DNA of 18,672 nt from an uncultured Chryseobacterium sp. (GTDB taxonomy: Bacteria; Bacteroidota; Bacteroidia; Flavobacteriales; Weeksellaceae), in NCBI RefSeq assembly GCF_936933875.1, contig NZ_CAKZIK010000009.1, positions 1-18,672 of the forward strand, read 5' to 3'. The notes beneath the pieces were generated by a model. It saw only the letters and a list, made by a program, of their open reading frames with translations, made no database searches and was not told the DNA's origin. The translations under genes and the position numbers were made by a program. This document shows, piece after piece, positions 1 to 7,954 of this stretch. Within the stretch, counting starts at the first letter, position 1. The number at the start of each line of letters is the position of its first letter.

Positions 1-56
1 TACTGTTTTAACTCCTTTTTTCTGATTGCCCAGAAGACTTTTTCAGTGGCCTCCAT
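1..56 (-). CDS. possible 5' end of a gene running off the left edge
   Basis: On the minus strand an ATG at 56-54 opens a frame that reaches the window edge without a stop and reads MEATEKVFWAIRKKELKQ. A perfect TAnnTTTG element (minus, 107-100) lies 43 nt upstream, which is what suggests a real start. Eighteen codons are too few to recognise a family. If real, the gene is divergent from the lipoprotein gene at 160. It could equally be a chance open frame. Confidence 0.3.
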   Translation of the reverse strand, partial: MEATEKVFWAIRKKELKQ

Positions 57-99
57 TTTTGTGGGCGATTTTTTTGTTGTTAATGTTTCACAAAATCTT

Positions 100-107
100 C
101 AAAAATA
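100..107 (-). promoter_or_regulatory. candidate -7 element (TATTTTTG) for the left-edge gene
   Basis: The minus strand reads TATTTTTG, a full match to the Bacteroidota -7 consensus TAnnTTTG. It lies 43 nt before the ATG of the partial minus-strand frame. I see no good -33 TTG partner at normal spacing, and short AT-rich matches arise often by chance. Confidence 0.3.
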
Positions 108-131
108 TTTTATTTAAATAGCTGAATAACT

Positions 132-139
132 TATTTTTG
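132..139 (+). promoter_or_regulatory. candidate -7 element (TATTTTTG) for the TlpA-like gene
   Basis: TATTTTTG is a full match to TAnnTTTG, 20 nt before the ATG at 160. With transcription starting about 5 nt after the final G, the leader to the ATG at 160 would be about 15 nt, and to the alternative starts at 202/205 about 60 nt. No clear -33 TTG is seen. Confidence 0.4.
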
Positions 140-159
140 CTCAGTTTTAAAAATAATCA

Positions 160-1764
160 ATGAAATCCAAGATTCAATCATTCCAAAAAAGCAATAAGCA
201 AATGATGGTTAAAAAGTATTTTTTAATGTTGATGATGGCCTTTTTTGCCATTTCATGTTCTAAGAAAGTAGAAGTAAAAGGAAAAGTTACCAACGCTTCT
301 CCACTCGAGAGGATTGAAATCATCGAAGCTTCCGGAGTAGGAACTTTGCCTTTGATGAATGTTGGTGTAAATAATAAAGGTGAGTTTTCCGGAAATTTTG
401 ATGCTCCAAAAGACGGGATGTACATCCTAACTTATGGCGGTAACATGAATATGATTTACCTTAAAGCCGGACAAACGTTGAACATCAGCGGAAACGGTGC
501 AGATTTCCCTCAGAAATTTGTAATTACAGGTGATGCAAAAGCGAACAACGATTTCCTTGCAGATGCAGAAAAATCTTTCCAGACTTATGCTGCAAAAATT
601 AATGTAGGAGAACTTATCGCGAAAGACGAGAAAGCTTTTACGACAGAATTCAAGAAGATTCAGGGGGATATCTTCAAAAATTTGGATGATGCTGCTAAAA
701 AATACAGTGCAGACGGTTCTGTAGTAGAATGGAAAAAAGATGAAACCAATGCTAAACTTTTAGGTTTGTTGGATGCTTATCAGGAAAATCATTCTCAAGC
801 GGTGAACAATCCATCTTTCAAAGTATCTAAAGATTTTGAAACTTTGAAGACAGACATTACGAAGAATGGAGACAGAATGATTAAAACCATTCCTATCTAC
901 AGAGATTATATGCTGAACAAACTGAACCCGGATTTCCAGAAATTCGCTCAGGGAAAATTTACAAATCCGGCTGCAATGCCACTTTTGGGAGAAGCTTTTG
1001 TTGAGTTCTTGAAAACGAGAAAAGACGTTTCTGCTACGGCTAAAGATTATTTCCTGGCTTATGTAGTTTCTCAGTCCGACATTAATCCTGCGAATGCGAA
1101 AAAATACGACCAGATTTCAAAACTAATCGACGAAAATATTTCTGATGCAACAGTGAAGAAAGATGTTAAAGAGCTTCAGAAAGTTTTGATGGGCGAAAAA
1201 GAAGGAACAGTTCCAAACTTGAAACTGACTTCTGCGGACGGAAAATCTACGAATCTTTCAGACTTGAAAGGAAAACCAACTGTAGTAATGTTCTACGCAT
1301 CTTGGAACCCGAATATCGCGATTATGACGATTCCTACTTTGAAGGATGTAAACAATTTTTACAGCTCAAAAGCGAACTTCGCATTTGTGAATTTGGATGA
1401 TACCAAAGAGCAGTTTGGTAAAACAAGTACTGCAATGCTGAAAGGTTTCAAAGGAACCAATTACTATGTAGACGGTGGAATTAATTCTGCTGAAGCAAGA
1501 AAGTTCGGTTTGTACGGATTCAAACTTCCAAGCTATATTATCTTGGATAAAGACGGAAAAACTGTTGGAAGACCATTCTTCAACCTTGGTGATGAAGAAT
1601 TTGTGAAAACAATGGATAAACTGACAGGATTGACAGCTCCAAAAGTTCAGACTCCAACGCAGCCAAATCCTCAGTTGGTTCCACAAAACGGAGCAGAACA
1701 ACCACAACAGGCTCCTGCACAAACGCAGCCTGTTCCAGCACAAGCAGAACCTGCTACGAAATAA
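160..1764 (+). CDS. TlpA-like thioredoxin-fold lipoprotein lacking the CxxC active site
   Basis: The 534-residue protein has a basic start, a hydrophobic segment (residues 20-32) and a lipobox FAISC, so Cys33 is probably lipidated and the protein is membrane-anchored in the envelope. Residues about 36-120 look like the DUF4369 domain found ahead of thioredoxin-like domains in Bacteroidota. A helical, charged middle part follows, then a TlpA/AhpC-like thioredoxin fold at about 347-490. The fold keeps FYASW and a cis-Pro loop (KLPSYIILDKDG, Pro457). The WCxxC active site, however, reads W382-N-P-N-I, and Cys33 is the only cysteine in the protein. A thiol-disulfide role is therefore unlikely; binding or scaffolding is inferred. 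The tail (about 493-534) is Pro/Gln-rich low complexity. ATG at 202 or 205 is an equally plausible start and gives a more ordinary signal peptide. Confidence 0.85.
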   Translation: MKSKIQSFQKSNKQMMVKKYFLMLMMAFFAISCSKKVEVKGKVTNASPLERIEIIEASGVGTLPLMNVGVNNKGEFSGNFDAPKDGMYILTYGGNMNMIYLKAGQTLNISGNGADFPQKFVITGDAKANNDFLADAEKSFQTYAAKINVGELIAKDEKAFTTEFKKIQGDIFKNLDDAAKKYSADGSVVEWKKDETNAKLLGLLDAYQENHSQAVNNPSFKVSKDFETLKTDITKNGDRMIKTIPIYRDYMLNKLNPDFQKFAQGKFTNPAAMPLLGEAFVEFLKTRKDVSATAKDYFLAYVVSQSDINPANAKKYDQISKLIDENISDATVKKDVKELQKVLMGEKEGTVPNLKLTSADGKSTNLSDLKGKPTVVMFYASWNPNIAIMTIPTLKDVNNFYSSKANFAFVNLDDTKEQFGKTSTAMLKGFKGTNYYVDGGINSAEARKFGLYGFKLPSYIILDKDGKTVGRPFFNLGDEEFVKTMDKLTGLTAPKVQTPTQPNPQLVPQNGAEQPQQAPAQTQPVPAQAEPATK

Positions 1765-1785
1765 GAAATGATTCAATATCAAACT

Positions 1786-1814
1786 AAAAACCTTGTCAAA
1801 TCGGCAAGGTTTTT
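1786..1814 (+). terminator. intrinsic terminator after the TlpA-like gene
   Basis: A-rich left arm 1786-1795 (AAAAACCTTG) pairs with 1805-1814 (CAAGGTTTTT), 10 bp around a 9-nt loop, with the T-run forming the end of the right arm. It starts 21 nt after the stop codon at 1764. Confidence 0.8.
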
Positions 1815-1835
1815 GTAATTTTATAAAAAAAGAAA

Positions 1836-2159
1836 ATGCACCCATTAATTATTTCAAAGAAGATTTTATTGCCATTAATTATTGTTGGACTTCTAATGAC
1901 TTTAATCGGCTCCTACATGAAATTATCACATTACAGTTCAGGTTTTTTACCGAATAATGTACTAATTGGAATTGGCGCAGCTTTATGCCTGTTTGTTTGG
2001 ATTTTTGCTGTTTCAGATGCTGTACGTAATAAAATTAAAAATCCATGGATGTGGTTCGTAGCTTTTCTGTTTTTTGGAAGCATTGCAAGTTTGATTTATC
2101 TGCTCAATAGAGATTCAATTATTATCAACAGAGAAGTAAAAAGAGCACCATTTGAATAA
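1836..2159 (+). CDS. small membrane protein with three transmembrane segments
   Basis: This 107-residue protein has hydrophobic segments at about residues 9-28, 40-60 and 70-90. They are joined by a short loop (KLSHYSSGFLPNN) and a basic loop (RNKIKNP), and the tail is charged. The motif NPWMWFVAFLFFGSIASLIYLLNRD-like end segment recalls the PLDc_N-type hydrophobic domain, and the KILLPLIIVGLLMTLIGSYMK-like start recalls GldL-related small proteins. Neither match is firm, so function is unknown. It sits alone between two terminators (1786-1814 and 2191-2222), so it is probably its own transcript. A near-consensus -7 (TAATTTTA, 1816-1823) lies 12 nt before the ATG. The start follows the purine-rich AAAAAAAGAAA. 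Confidence 0.75.
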   Translation: MHPLIISKKILLPLIIVGLLMTLIGSYMKLSHYSSGFLPNNVLIGIGAALCLFVWIFAVSDAVRNKIKNPWMWFVAFLFFGSIASLIYLLNRDSIIINREVKRAPFE

Positions 2160-2190
2160 ATTAGTAATTTATTTAGGTTTAAAAATATTC

Positions 2191-2222
2191 AAAGCCTTAT
2201 CGAAAAACGATAAGGCTTTTTT
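2191..2222 (+). terminator. strong intrinsic terminator after the small membrane protein gene
   Basis: A perfect 12-bp stem pairs 2191-2202 (AAAGCCTTATCG) with 2208-2219 (CGATAAGGCTTT) around an AAAAA loop, followed by a T-run to 2222. Upstream transcription should end here, so rlmD needs its own promoter between 2223 and 2256. Confidence 0.9.
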
Positions 2223-2241
2223 ATTTGCAGATTTAAAAGCT

Positions 2242-2249
2242 TAATTTTG
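2242..2249 (+). promoter_or_regulatory. candidate -7 element (TAATTTTG) for rlmD
   Basis: TAATTTTG is a full match to TAnnTTTG and ends only 6 nt before the ATG at 2256. A TTTG lies at 2224-2227, with a 14-nt spacer that is shorter than the usual 17-23. If used, transcription would start about at the ATG, giving a leaderless or nearly leaderless mRNA. Confidence 0.45.
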
Positions 2250-2255
2250 CCGACA

Positions 2256-3674
2256 ATGAGAAAGAAAAATAAAAATATTGTTTTAGAGAATATCAAACTC
2301 GTCAATGCAGGTGCAAAAGGTGTTGCTGTTGGAAAAACTGAAGAAGGGAAAACTGTTTTGGTTTCCGGAGCAGTTCCGGGAGATGTTGTAAATGCGCGCG
2401 TAAAAAAATCGAAATCGAAGTACGTGGAAGCTGAAGCCATCGAAATTTTGGAGAAATCGCCGTTTCGTGTGGAGCCAAAATGTATTCATTTCGGAGTTTG
2501 TGGTGGCTGCAAATGGCAGAATCTTTCTTATGAAAAACAGCTCGATTTTAAACATGATGAGGTCTTCAACAACATCAAAAGAATTGGCGGTTTAGAAGAT
2601 TTCGAAACGCAAAGAATTTTGGGTAGTGAAGAACAGTATTTCTACCGAAACAAGATGGAGTTTTCTTTCTCGAATGCACGTTGGTTAACGCAGGACGAAG
2701 TGAATTCCGGAGAAGATTTTGGCGATAAAAACGCACTCGGTTTTCATATTCCGGGGATGTGGAGCAAAATTTTGGATTTAAAGGAGTGTTTTCTTCAGGA
2801 AGAGCCTTCCAACTCGATTCGTTTGGCGGTGAAAAATTACGCGGTGGAAAACGGTCTTGAGTTTTTCGATGTGAAAAATCAGGAAGGTTTCCTCAGAACA
2901 TTAATGATGCGCCAGAATTCAAATGGAGAATGGATGGTTTTGTTCCAGTTATTTCGCGAGGAAAAGGAAAACCGCGAAAAGCTGTTCGAGTTTTTGCTTG
3001 AAAAATTCCCTCAGATTAAAACTTTGGTGTATTGCATTAATTCAAAACCAAACGATTCCATTTACGACCAGGACGTTCAGACTTATTTCGGTGACGGATT
3101 TTTAATGGAAGAAATGGATGGTTTGAAATTTAAAATCGGTCCAAAATCATTCTTCCAGACCAATTATAAACAGGCTCTTGAATTGTACAGAAAAACAATG
3201 GAATTTGCCGATTTGAAAGGCGATGAAGTAGTTTATGATTTATACACAGGAACCGGAACAATTGCGCAATACGTCGCAAAAAATGCAAAACAGGTCATCG
3301 GAATTGAATCCGTTCAGGAAGCCATTGATGCTGCGAAAGAACATGCCGAACTGAACGGTTTGAGCAACTGTACGTTCTACTGCGGTGATATGAAAGACAT
3401 CTTCAACGACGAATTTTTAGCCAACCATCCGAAAGCGGATGTTTTAATTACAGACCCGCCAAGAGACGGAATGCACCAGAAAGTGGTGGAACAAATTCTG
3501 AAACTTTCTCCGAAAAGAGTAGTATATGTAAGCTGTAATTCTGCAACGCAGGCCAGAGATTTGGCTTTGATGAAAGACCAGTACAAACTCATTAAGATTT
3601 TGCCGGTCGATATGTTTCCGCAAACGCACCACGTGGAAAACATTGCTTTGCTCGAACTGATTTCCGAAGCATAA
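2256..3674 (+). CDS. rlmD: 23S rRNA (uracil-C5)-methyltransferase RlmD
   Basis: This TrmA/RlmD-family enzyme moves a methyl group from S-adenosylmethionine to C5 of a uracil in 23S rRNA (U1939 in E. coli numbering). From ATG 2256 (472 residues) it has an N-terminal TRAM-like RNA-binding region (about 5-65), then four cysteines suited to a [4Fe-4S] cluster: C76, C82, C85 and C178 (CIHFGVCGGC and LKEC). The methyltransferase part has the SAM loop D328-LYTGTGTIAQ, ITDPPRDG at 399-405, the nucleophile C427 in YVSCNS, and a closing HHVENIALL with general base E461. An upstream in-frame TTG at 2247 would add three residues, but it lies inside the likely -7 element, so ATG 2256 is preferred. The DUF6452-type gene follows after 26 nt. 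Family is sure; RlmD versus another uracil-C5 target is inferred from length and cluster. Confidence 0.93.
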   Translation: MRKKNKNIVLENIKLVNAGAKGVAVGKTEEGKTVLVSGAVPGDVVNARVKKSKSKYVEAEAIEILEKSPFRVEPKCIHFGVCGGCKWQNLSYEKQLDFKHDEVFNNIKRIGGLEDFETQRILGSEEQYFYRNKMEFSFSNARWLTQDEVNSGEDFGDKNALGFHIPGMWSKILDLKECFLQEEPSNSIRLAVKNYAVENGLEFFDVKNQEGFLRTLMMRQNSNGEWMVLFQLFREEKENREKLFEFLLEKFPQIKTLVYCINSKPNDSIYDQDVQTYFGDGFLMEEMDGLKFKIGPKSFFQTNYKQALELYRKTMEFADLKGDEVVYDLYTGTGTIAQYVAKNAKQVIGIESVQEAIDAAKEHAELNGLSNCTFYCGDMKDIFNDEFLANHPKADVLITDPPRDGMHQKVVEQILKLSPKRVVYVSCNSATQARDLALMKDQYKLIKILPVDMFPQTHHVENIALLELISEA

Positions 3675-3700
3675 TTTTTTAGTATTTTTACTCAGATTCT

Positions 3701-4174
3701 ATGAAATATTTCAGTCTCATATTTTTCTTTATCCTTGGTTTCACGGTGGTTTCCTGTGGAAGCGACGACGATATCTGCACCAGCGGAGAAGCAACGCCAA
3801 GAATGAAGATGAAGTTTAAGGACACCAATAATAAAATTATTCGTCTTGATTCTTTGTACGTAAACGTAGATTACGGAAGTGGAAAAACAGCTGTTTTTAC
3901 GGGTGCAAAAGTAGATTCAGCACTCATTCCTTTAAGAGTGGATGAAAGTGATTTTACGAATATTTACATCAGAAGATATAATAAAGGAGCCGTTTCCGAA
4001 GTGAAAATTGGTTACACTACCAAATCCGAATACGTTTCACCAGCTTGTGGAATTAAAAAAGTGTATGAAAATACCACTTCAACTTTGGTTACTGCAAATC
4101 CTGTAACGTCAATAGAGCAAACTCAAACCCAGATTCTTAATGAAGACAAAACGCATCTGTACCTTATTTTTTAG
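3701..4174 (+). CDS. DUF6452-type lipoprotein
   Basis: The 157-residue protein has a signal peptide ending in a lipobox (FTVVSC, Cys19), followed by GSDDD, a sequence compatible with export to the outer membrane in Bacteroidota. Beyond that I see a cysteine early in the mature part (DICTSGEATPRMKMKFKD), a second late one (SPACGIKK), and alternating beta-type segments ending in QTQILNEDKTHLYLIF. The pattern and the place next to rlmD match what I remember as the DUF6452 family, whose function is unknown. Its last 35 nt overlap the next gene in another frame, so the two are likely translated and function together. The early and late cysteines could form a disulfide, which is an inference. Confidence 0.8.
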   Translation: MKYFSLIFFFILGFTVVSCGSDDDICTSGEATPRMKMKFKDTNNKIIRLDSLYVNVDYGSGKTAVFTGAKVDSALIPLRVDESDFTNIYIRRYNKGAVSEVKIGYTTKSEYVSPACGIKKVYENTTSTLVTANPVTSIEQTQTQILNEDKTHLYLIF

Positions 4175-4799
4175 TTTTTTCTTTCTTTTGAATTTTGCTC
4201 AGAAGAATGATACGGTTAAGGTCAAGAAATACAAATACGAACCCAACTTTATGGTGGGTGTGGATGTTCTGAATGCTGGTTTAGGAGTTTTTTCGGACAG
4301 AAAAGTATTTCAGGGGTTTGTTTCTTCGAAGGTTTCGAGAAATATTCATGCCGTCGCAGATGCAGGTTTTGAAAAAAATATCTATCAAAAAAATGGTTAC
4401 GACGCGAAAGCTTCCGGTTTCTTCGTAAAATTGGGAGGTTTTTACATGCTCGTGAAAGACCCAGAAAATGAATTCAATGGATTTTACGCAGGTCCGAAAT
4501 TAGGAGCATCATTTTACAATCAGGAATATTTTGCGGTTCCAATCCGTGGTTCGCAAGGTGGAGATGTAAGTGTGGCTTTTCCATCGTCTTCTCAATCTTC
4601 TTATTGGTTGGAAGGAGGCGTTGGTGGAAGAGTGCAGCTTTTCGATTCCGGGTTTTATATTGATGTCAATATGCAGCCGCGTTATTTATTGTTCACTACA
4701 AAACAGGATGATATTTTTCCCATGATTGTTCCTGGATTTGGAAGGTCTTCTGGGAAATTCAATATAGGATTTGCCTGGAACATTGCGTACAAATTTTAA
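4140..4799 (+). CDS. DUF6048-type predicted envelope beta-barrel protein
   Basis: The 219-residue protein has a signal peptide (about 1-20, ending NFA before QKND). It then has repeated short beta strands rich in aromatic and Gly residues (GFFVKLGGFYMLV, GFYAGPKLGASFY, GFYIDVNMQPRYLLF), and it ends GFAWNIAYKF. The terminal Phe and the strand pattern suggest an outer-membrane beta-barrel-like protein. From memory this is the DUF6048 family, found after DUF6452 in Flavobacteriia; its function is unknown. The start ATG lies inside the preceding gene, giving a 35-nt overlap that points to translational coupling. The mature part has no cysteine. I could not judge whether it forms a full barrel. 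Confidence 0.8.
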   Translation: MKTKRICTLFFSFFFLLNFAQKNDTVKVKKYKYEPNFMVGVDVLNAGLGVFSDRKVFQGFVSSKVSRNIHAVADAGFEKNIYQKNGYDAKASGFFVKLGGFYMLVKDPENEFNGFYAGPKLGASFYNQEYFAVPIRGSQGGDVSVAFPSSSQSSYWLEGGVGGRVQLFDSGFYIDVNMQPRYLLFTTKQDDIFPMIVPGFGRSSGKFNIGFAWNIAYKF

Positions 4800-4919
4800 C
4801 ACTTTTTTGTTTTTCTTTTATTTCTTGAATTTCAGAATCTTGTGCTCCGATTTTGAACAAAATTCAATCCAAAATTTAACACTTTCAGAAACTTTTCTTT
4901 TTTGCATTACATTTTTATA

Positions 4920-4927
4920 TACTTTTG
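4920..4927 (+). promoter_or_regulatory. candidate -7 element (TACTTTTG) for the T9SS protease
   Basis: TACTTTTG is a full match to TAnnTTTG, with TTTG at 4901-4904 upstream (15-nt spacer, slightly short). The leader to the ATG at 4949 would be about 16 nt and contains AGAGG at 4941-4945, one of the few Shine-Dalgarno-like sites in the window. The rest of the 149-nt gap from 4800 is T-rich and shows no clear terminator for the upstream genes. Confidence 0.5.
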
Positions 4928-4948
4928 GAAAGTTAAAAAAAGAGGTAT

Positions 4949-7882
4949 ATGAAGAAAGTTTTTACAACTTTATTCTGCATGTCAATATTTGGGTTTTCTT
5001 CTGCACAGTGGAGTCCAGCTGTGATGCAGGGTAAAAAAATAATGGAAACAGCCAAGGTTGCTAATTATTATAAACTGGATCTTAATGCGATGAGATCCAA
5101 ATTATCAATTGCAGAAAAAACAGGGAAAGGGTCTAAGCCGGTTGAAATTTATTTGCCAATGGTTAACGGTAAAATTGAAAAATTTGCCGTGTACAGTTTT
5201 CCCGTTGTAGATAAGGCAATTGCTGATCAGTATCAGTTAGGTTCTTATGTAGGTGTTGGAATTGATGATCCACAAAAAACTGTACGTTTCAGTGTAGCAC
5301 CAAATGATTTCCAATCGATGGTAATGAAAGGTGGAGAATTTCAGTTTATTGAACCACAGAATACGGATAAATCTGTTTATGGAGTACACGAAAAAACCCA
5401 CAAAACAAAAGGAGAATTTTTATGTACAACAAGCGAAGCTCCTCTCTCAAAAGCCGAAATTGCGAAATTATTAGATGCAGGAAAATCAATCGTAAACAAT
5501 CCTGCAGATTTTTCTAAAAGTTCCGACAGAAAATACAGAACTTTAAGATTAGCTTTATCCGTTACGGGAGAATACACCAATTATTTTGGAGGTGTAGCTG
5601 AAGCTATGACAGCTATTAATGCTACATTAACAAGATGTAATGGTGTTTTTGAGAAAGATTTTGCACTGCATTTAAATCTTCAGAATTTCCCACAATTAAT
5701 TTATACAAACCCTGTAACCGATCCATATTCAGATGGTTCTACGGGATCAAATGGCACTTGGAGTACAGAACTTCAAAACACCCTTACTAGCACAATTGGA
5801 AATGGAGCTTATGATATTGGCCATTTATTTGGAGCAACCGGATCAGGAGGTGGAAACGCAGGTTGTATAGGATGTGTTTGTGTGGATGATACCTCAGCTA
5901 CAACGGACAAAAATAAAGGTTCTGCTTATACTTCTCCTCCAAATGGAGTTCCACAAGGTGATAATTTCGATCTTGATTATGTTGCACACGAAATGGGACA
6001 TCAATTGGGAGCTAATCATACATTTTCTCATGTATTAGAAGATGCGGGTGTTAATATTGAACCGGGTTCCGGATCAACAATTATGGGATATGCAGGAATT
6101 ACCTCTGCAAATGTTCAGCAGCATTCTGATCCTTATTTTCATGGGATATCAATTGGACAGGTTGAAGCTAATATGCAGTCAAAAGTTTGTGGTACCGAAA
6201 CAGCCATTGCAAACAGACCCCCCGTAATTAGCCCATTAACCAACTATACAATTCCTAAAGGAACAGCTTTTGTGCTTACTGCAAACTCAACAGATCCGGA
6301 AGGTGATGTTTTAACGTACACCTGGGAACAAATGGATAACGCATCCACAGCTGTTACCTCTACAACAGGTAATAATGTTACGGGAGCTCTTTTCCGTTCA
6401 TTGCCTCCAACAACAAGTCCTACAAGGTATTTTCCAAAATTTTCTTCGGTAATGGCTGGTCAGCTTACCATTGAAGAAGATTGGGAAAGTGTAGCTTATG
6501 TTGCAAGAGATACCAATTTTAGAGTAACAGTAAGAGATAATAATGCAAACACTGCTCAACAGCAAACTCAATTTGCAGATGTGGCAATAATTGTAGGTGC
6601 AGAAGGTCCTTTTGAAGTAACATCTACTAAAGTTTATAACAACTCGAATGTTGCTTTTTTATGGAATGCCGCTGGAACTAATTTAGCGCCTTATAATTCT
6701 TCAAATGTAAAAATAGATTATACTCTCGATAATGGTGCAACATGGACGGTTATTGCAGCTTCCACCCCAAATGACGGTTCGGAAGTTTTGAACTGGTCAA
6801 GCTTACCAACTAATACCAATCTAAAAATCAGGGTTTCATCTATAGGAAACATTTTTTATGCAGTAGGTCCGGCAATTGTTTCTGCAGTTGTATCATGTAA
6901 CGGAACCGCTCCTGCAGCACTGCAGGTAACAAATATCACAACTGTACAAGCTTCATTAACGTGGGAACCAATTTCCGGAGCGTCTTATGTTGTACGTTAT
7001 AAAAAAGTAAGCGGCACAACGTGGACAGAAGTTCCACTTTCTATAAACAATTATACTTTGACAGGTTTGGAAGAATCTTCTCAGTACGAAGTTCAAGTGG
7101 CTGCGGTTTGTAGTGGAACAAGAGGTGCTTTTTCTACTTCAGTTCTGTTTAACACAATGAATATGCAGTATTGTGAAATAACTTCTGCAGATTCAACGGA
7201 TGAGTATATTTCTAATGTAACAGTTACTTCCAACTCTGGAATAACAATGAATAACAGTTCCGGAGCAAATAATTATACAGATTACAGTACTGATGCAAAT
7301 AAAGTAATCAATCTTGTACAGGGTTCTACCAATAATACCCTTTCGGTTTCTATTACATGGCCTGGAACAAAATATAATGAGGTGGTTACAGCATGGATTG
7401 ACTTTAACAGGGATGGATTATTTGATGCGGTTACTGAAAAAATATTAGCAACTGCACCTTCACAGCAAAATCCTGTTACGACAATTTTCTCAGTACCAGC
7501 TAATTCATATGCAGGTGATAAACTTTTGAAAATGAGAGTTATACTTAAATATTCTGTAGCTCCAACGGATGCCTGTACAAACTTTACGTATGGTGAAGTG
7601 GAAGATTATGCAGTAAAAATTTCTCCAACTTTGGGCGTGAATGACGGTGCTGCTGAAGATAATACAGTAAAAGTTTATCCTAACCCAGCTGTTGATGTTT
7701 TGAACATTACTAAAGTTTCCAACAAGGCAGATTACCAAATCTTCAACATGGCTGGTCAGGTTGTTGCAAAAGGCAAAGTAGCAGATAACAAAGTAAATGT
7801 TACTAAACTTATAAAAGGTGTTTATGTAATTTATGTTGAAGAGGACGGGAATGCAACCAAAGTGAAATTCATCAAGAAATAA
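4949..7882 (+). CDS. secreted zinc metalloprotease (reprolysin-like) with T9SS sorting domain
   Basis: A 977-residue multidomain exoprotease. Residues 1-19 are a signal peptide (cleavage before Q20). About 20-195 looks like a propeptide, with one cysteine (C159) that could act as a cysteine switch. The catalytic domain (about 196-415) carries the metzincin motif HEMGHQLGANH (zinc ligands H347, H351, H357; base E348) and a Met-turn STIMGYAG (M379). A cysteine-rich loop (C306, C309, C311) precedes it. Then come an Ig/cadherin-like domain (about 423-550, with STDPEGDVLTYTW), a beta region (555-648), a fibronectin type III domain (about 652-736), and a GEVED domain (about 740-890, with GEVEDYAVKI). 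Last is a T9SS type A sorting domain (about 905-977, VYPNPAVDVLNI to the end). Outer-membrane export and removal of the tail follow from that domain. Substrate is unknown. Confidence 0.93.
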   Translation: MKKVFTTLFCMSIFGFSSAQWSPAVMQGKKIMETAKVANYYKLDLNAMRSKLSIAEKTGKGSKPVEIYLPMVNGKIEKFAVYSFPVVDKAIADQYQLGSYVGVGIDDPQKTVRFSVAPNDFQSMVMKGGEFQFIEPQNTDKSVYGVHEKTHKTKGEFLCTTSEAPLSKAEIAKLLDAGKSIVNNPADFSKSSDRKYRTLRLALSVTGEYTNYFGGVAEAMTAINATLTRCNGVFEKDFALHLNLQNFPQLIYTNPVTDPYSDGSTGSNGTWSTELQNTLTSTIGNGAYDIGHLFGATGSGGGNAGCIGCVCVDDTSATTDKNKGSAYTSPPNGVPQGDNFDLDYVAHEMGHQLGANHTFSHVLEDAGVNIEPGSGSTIMGYAGITSANVQQHSDPYFHGISIGQVEANMQSKVCGTETAIANRPPVISPLTNYTIPKGTAFVLTANSTDPEGDVLTYTWEQMDNASTAVTSTTGNNVTGALFRSLPPTTSPTRYFPKFSSVMAGQLTIEEDWESVAYVARDTNFRVTVRDNNANTAQQQTQFADVAIIVGAEGPFEVTSTKVYNNSNVAFLWNAAGTNLAPYNSSNVKIDYTLDNGATWTVIAASTPNDGSEVLNWSSLPTNTNLKIRVSSIGNIFYAVGPAIVSAVVSCNGTAPAALQVTNITTVQASLTWEPISGASYVVRYKKVSGTTWTEVPLSINNYTLTGLEESSQYEVQVAAVCSGTRGAFSTSVLFNTMNMQYCEITSADSTDEYISNVTVTSNSGITMNNSSGANNYTDYSTDANKVINLVQGSTNNTLSVSITWPGTKYNEVVTAWIDFNRDGLFDAVTEKILATAPSQQNPVTTIFSVPANSYAGDKLLKMRVILKYSVAPTDACTNFTYGEVEDYAVKISPTLGVNDGAAEDNTVKVYPNPAVDVLNITKVSNKADYQIFNMAGQVVAKGKVADNKVNVTKLIKGVYVIYVEEDGNATKVKFIKK

Positions 7883-7901
7883 AATTGAATTTCAATAAAT
7901 A

Positions 7902-7930
7902 AAATAACCCCGGAAATTCCGGGGTTATTT
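7902..7930. terminator. bidirectional terminator between the protease and coaE
   Basis: A perfect 12-bp stem pairs 7902-7913 (AAATAACCCCGG) with 7919-7930 (CCGGGGTTATTT) around a 5-nt loop. It is followed on the plus strand by GTTTTTT, and on the minus strand by T-rich sequence (the complement of AATAAATAAAA). It lies 19 nt after the protease stop and 24 nt after the coaE stop, so it serves both converging genes. Confidence 0.9.
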
Positions 7931-7954
7931 GTTTTTTAAACATGTTATCTATCT

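Noticed and set aside
1366..1845. A 159-codon minus-strand frame rich in Cys, Trp and Phe
   Set aside because: It is antisense to the TlpA-like gene and the Pro/Gln tail and crosses the terminator at 1786-1814. Its composition is not protein-like.
4825..4867. Inverted repeat TTGAATTT / AAATTCAA downstream of the DUF6048-type gene as a terminator
   Set aside because: The arms are only 8 bp of AT-rich sequence with a loop of more than 25 nt and no following T-run, so it would not be stable.
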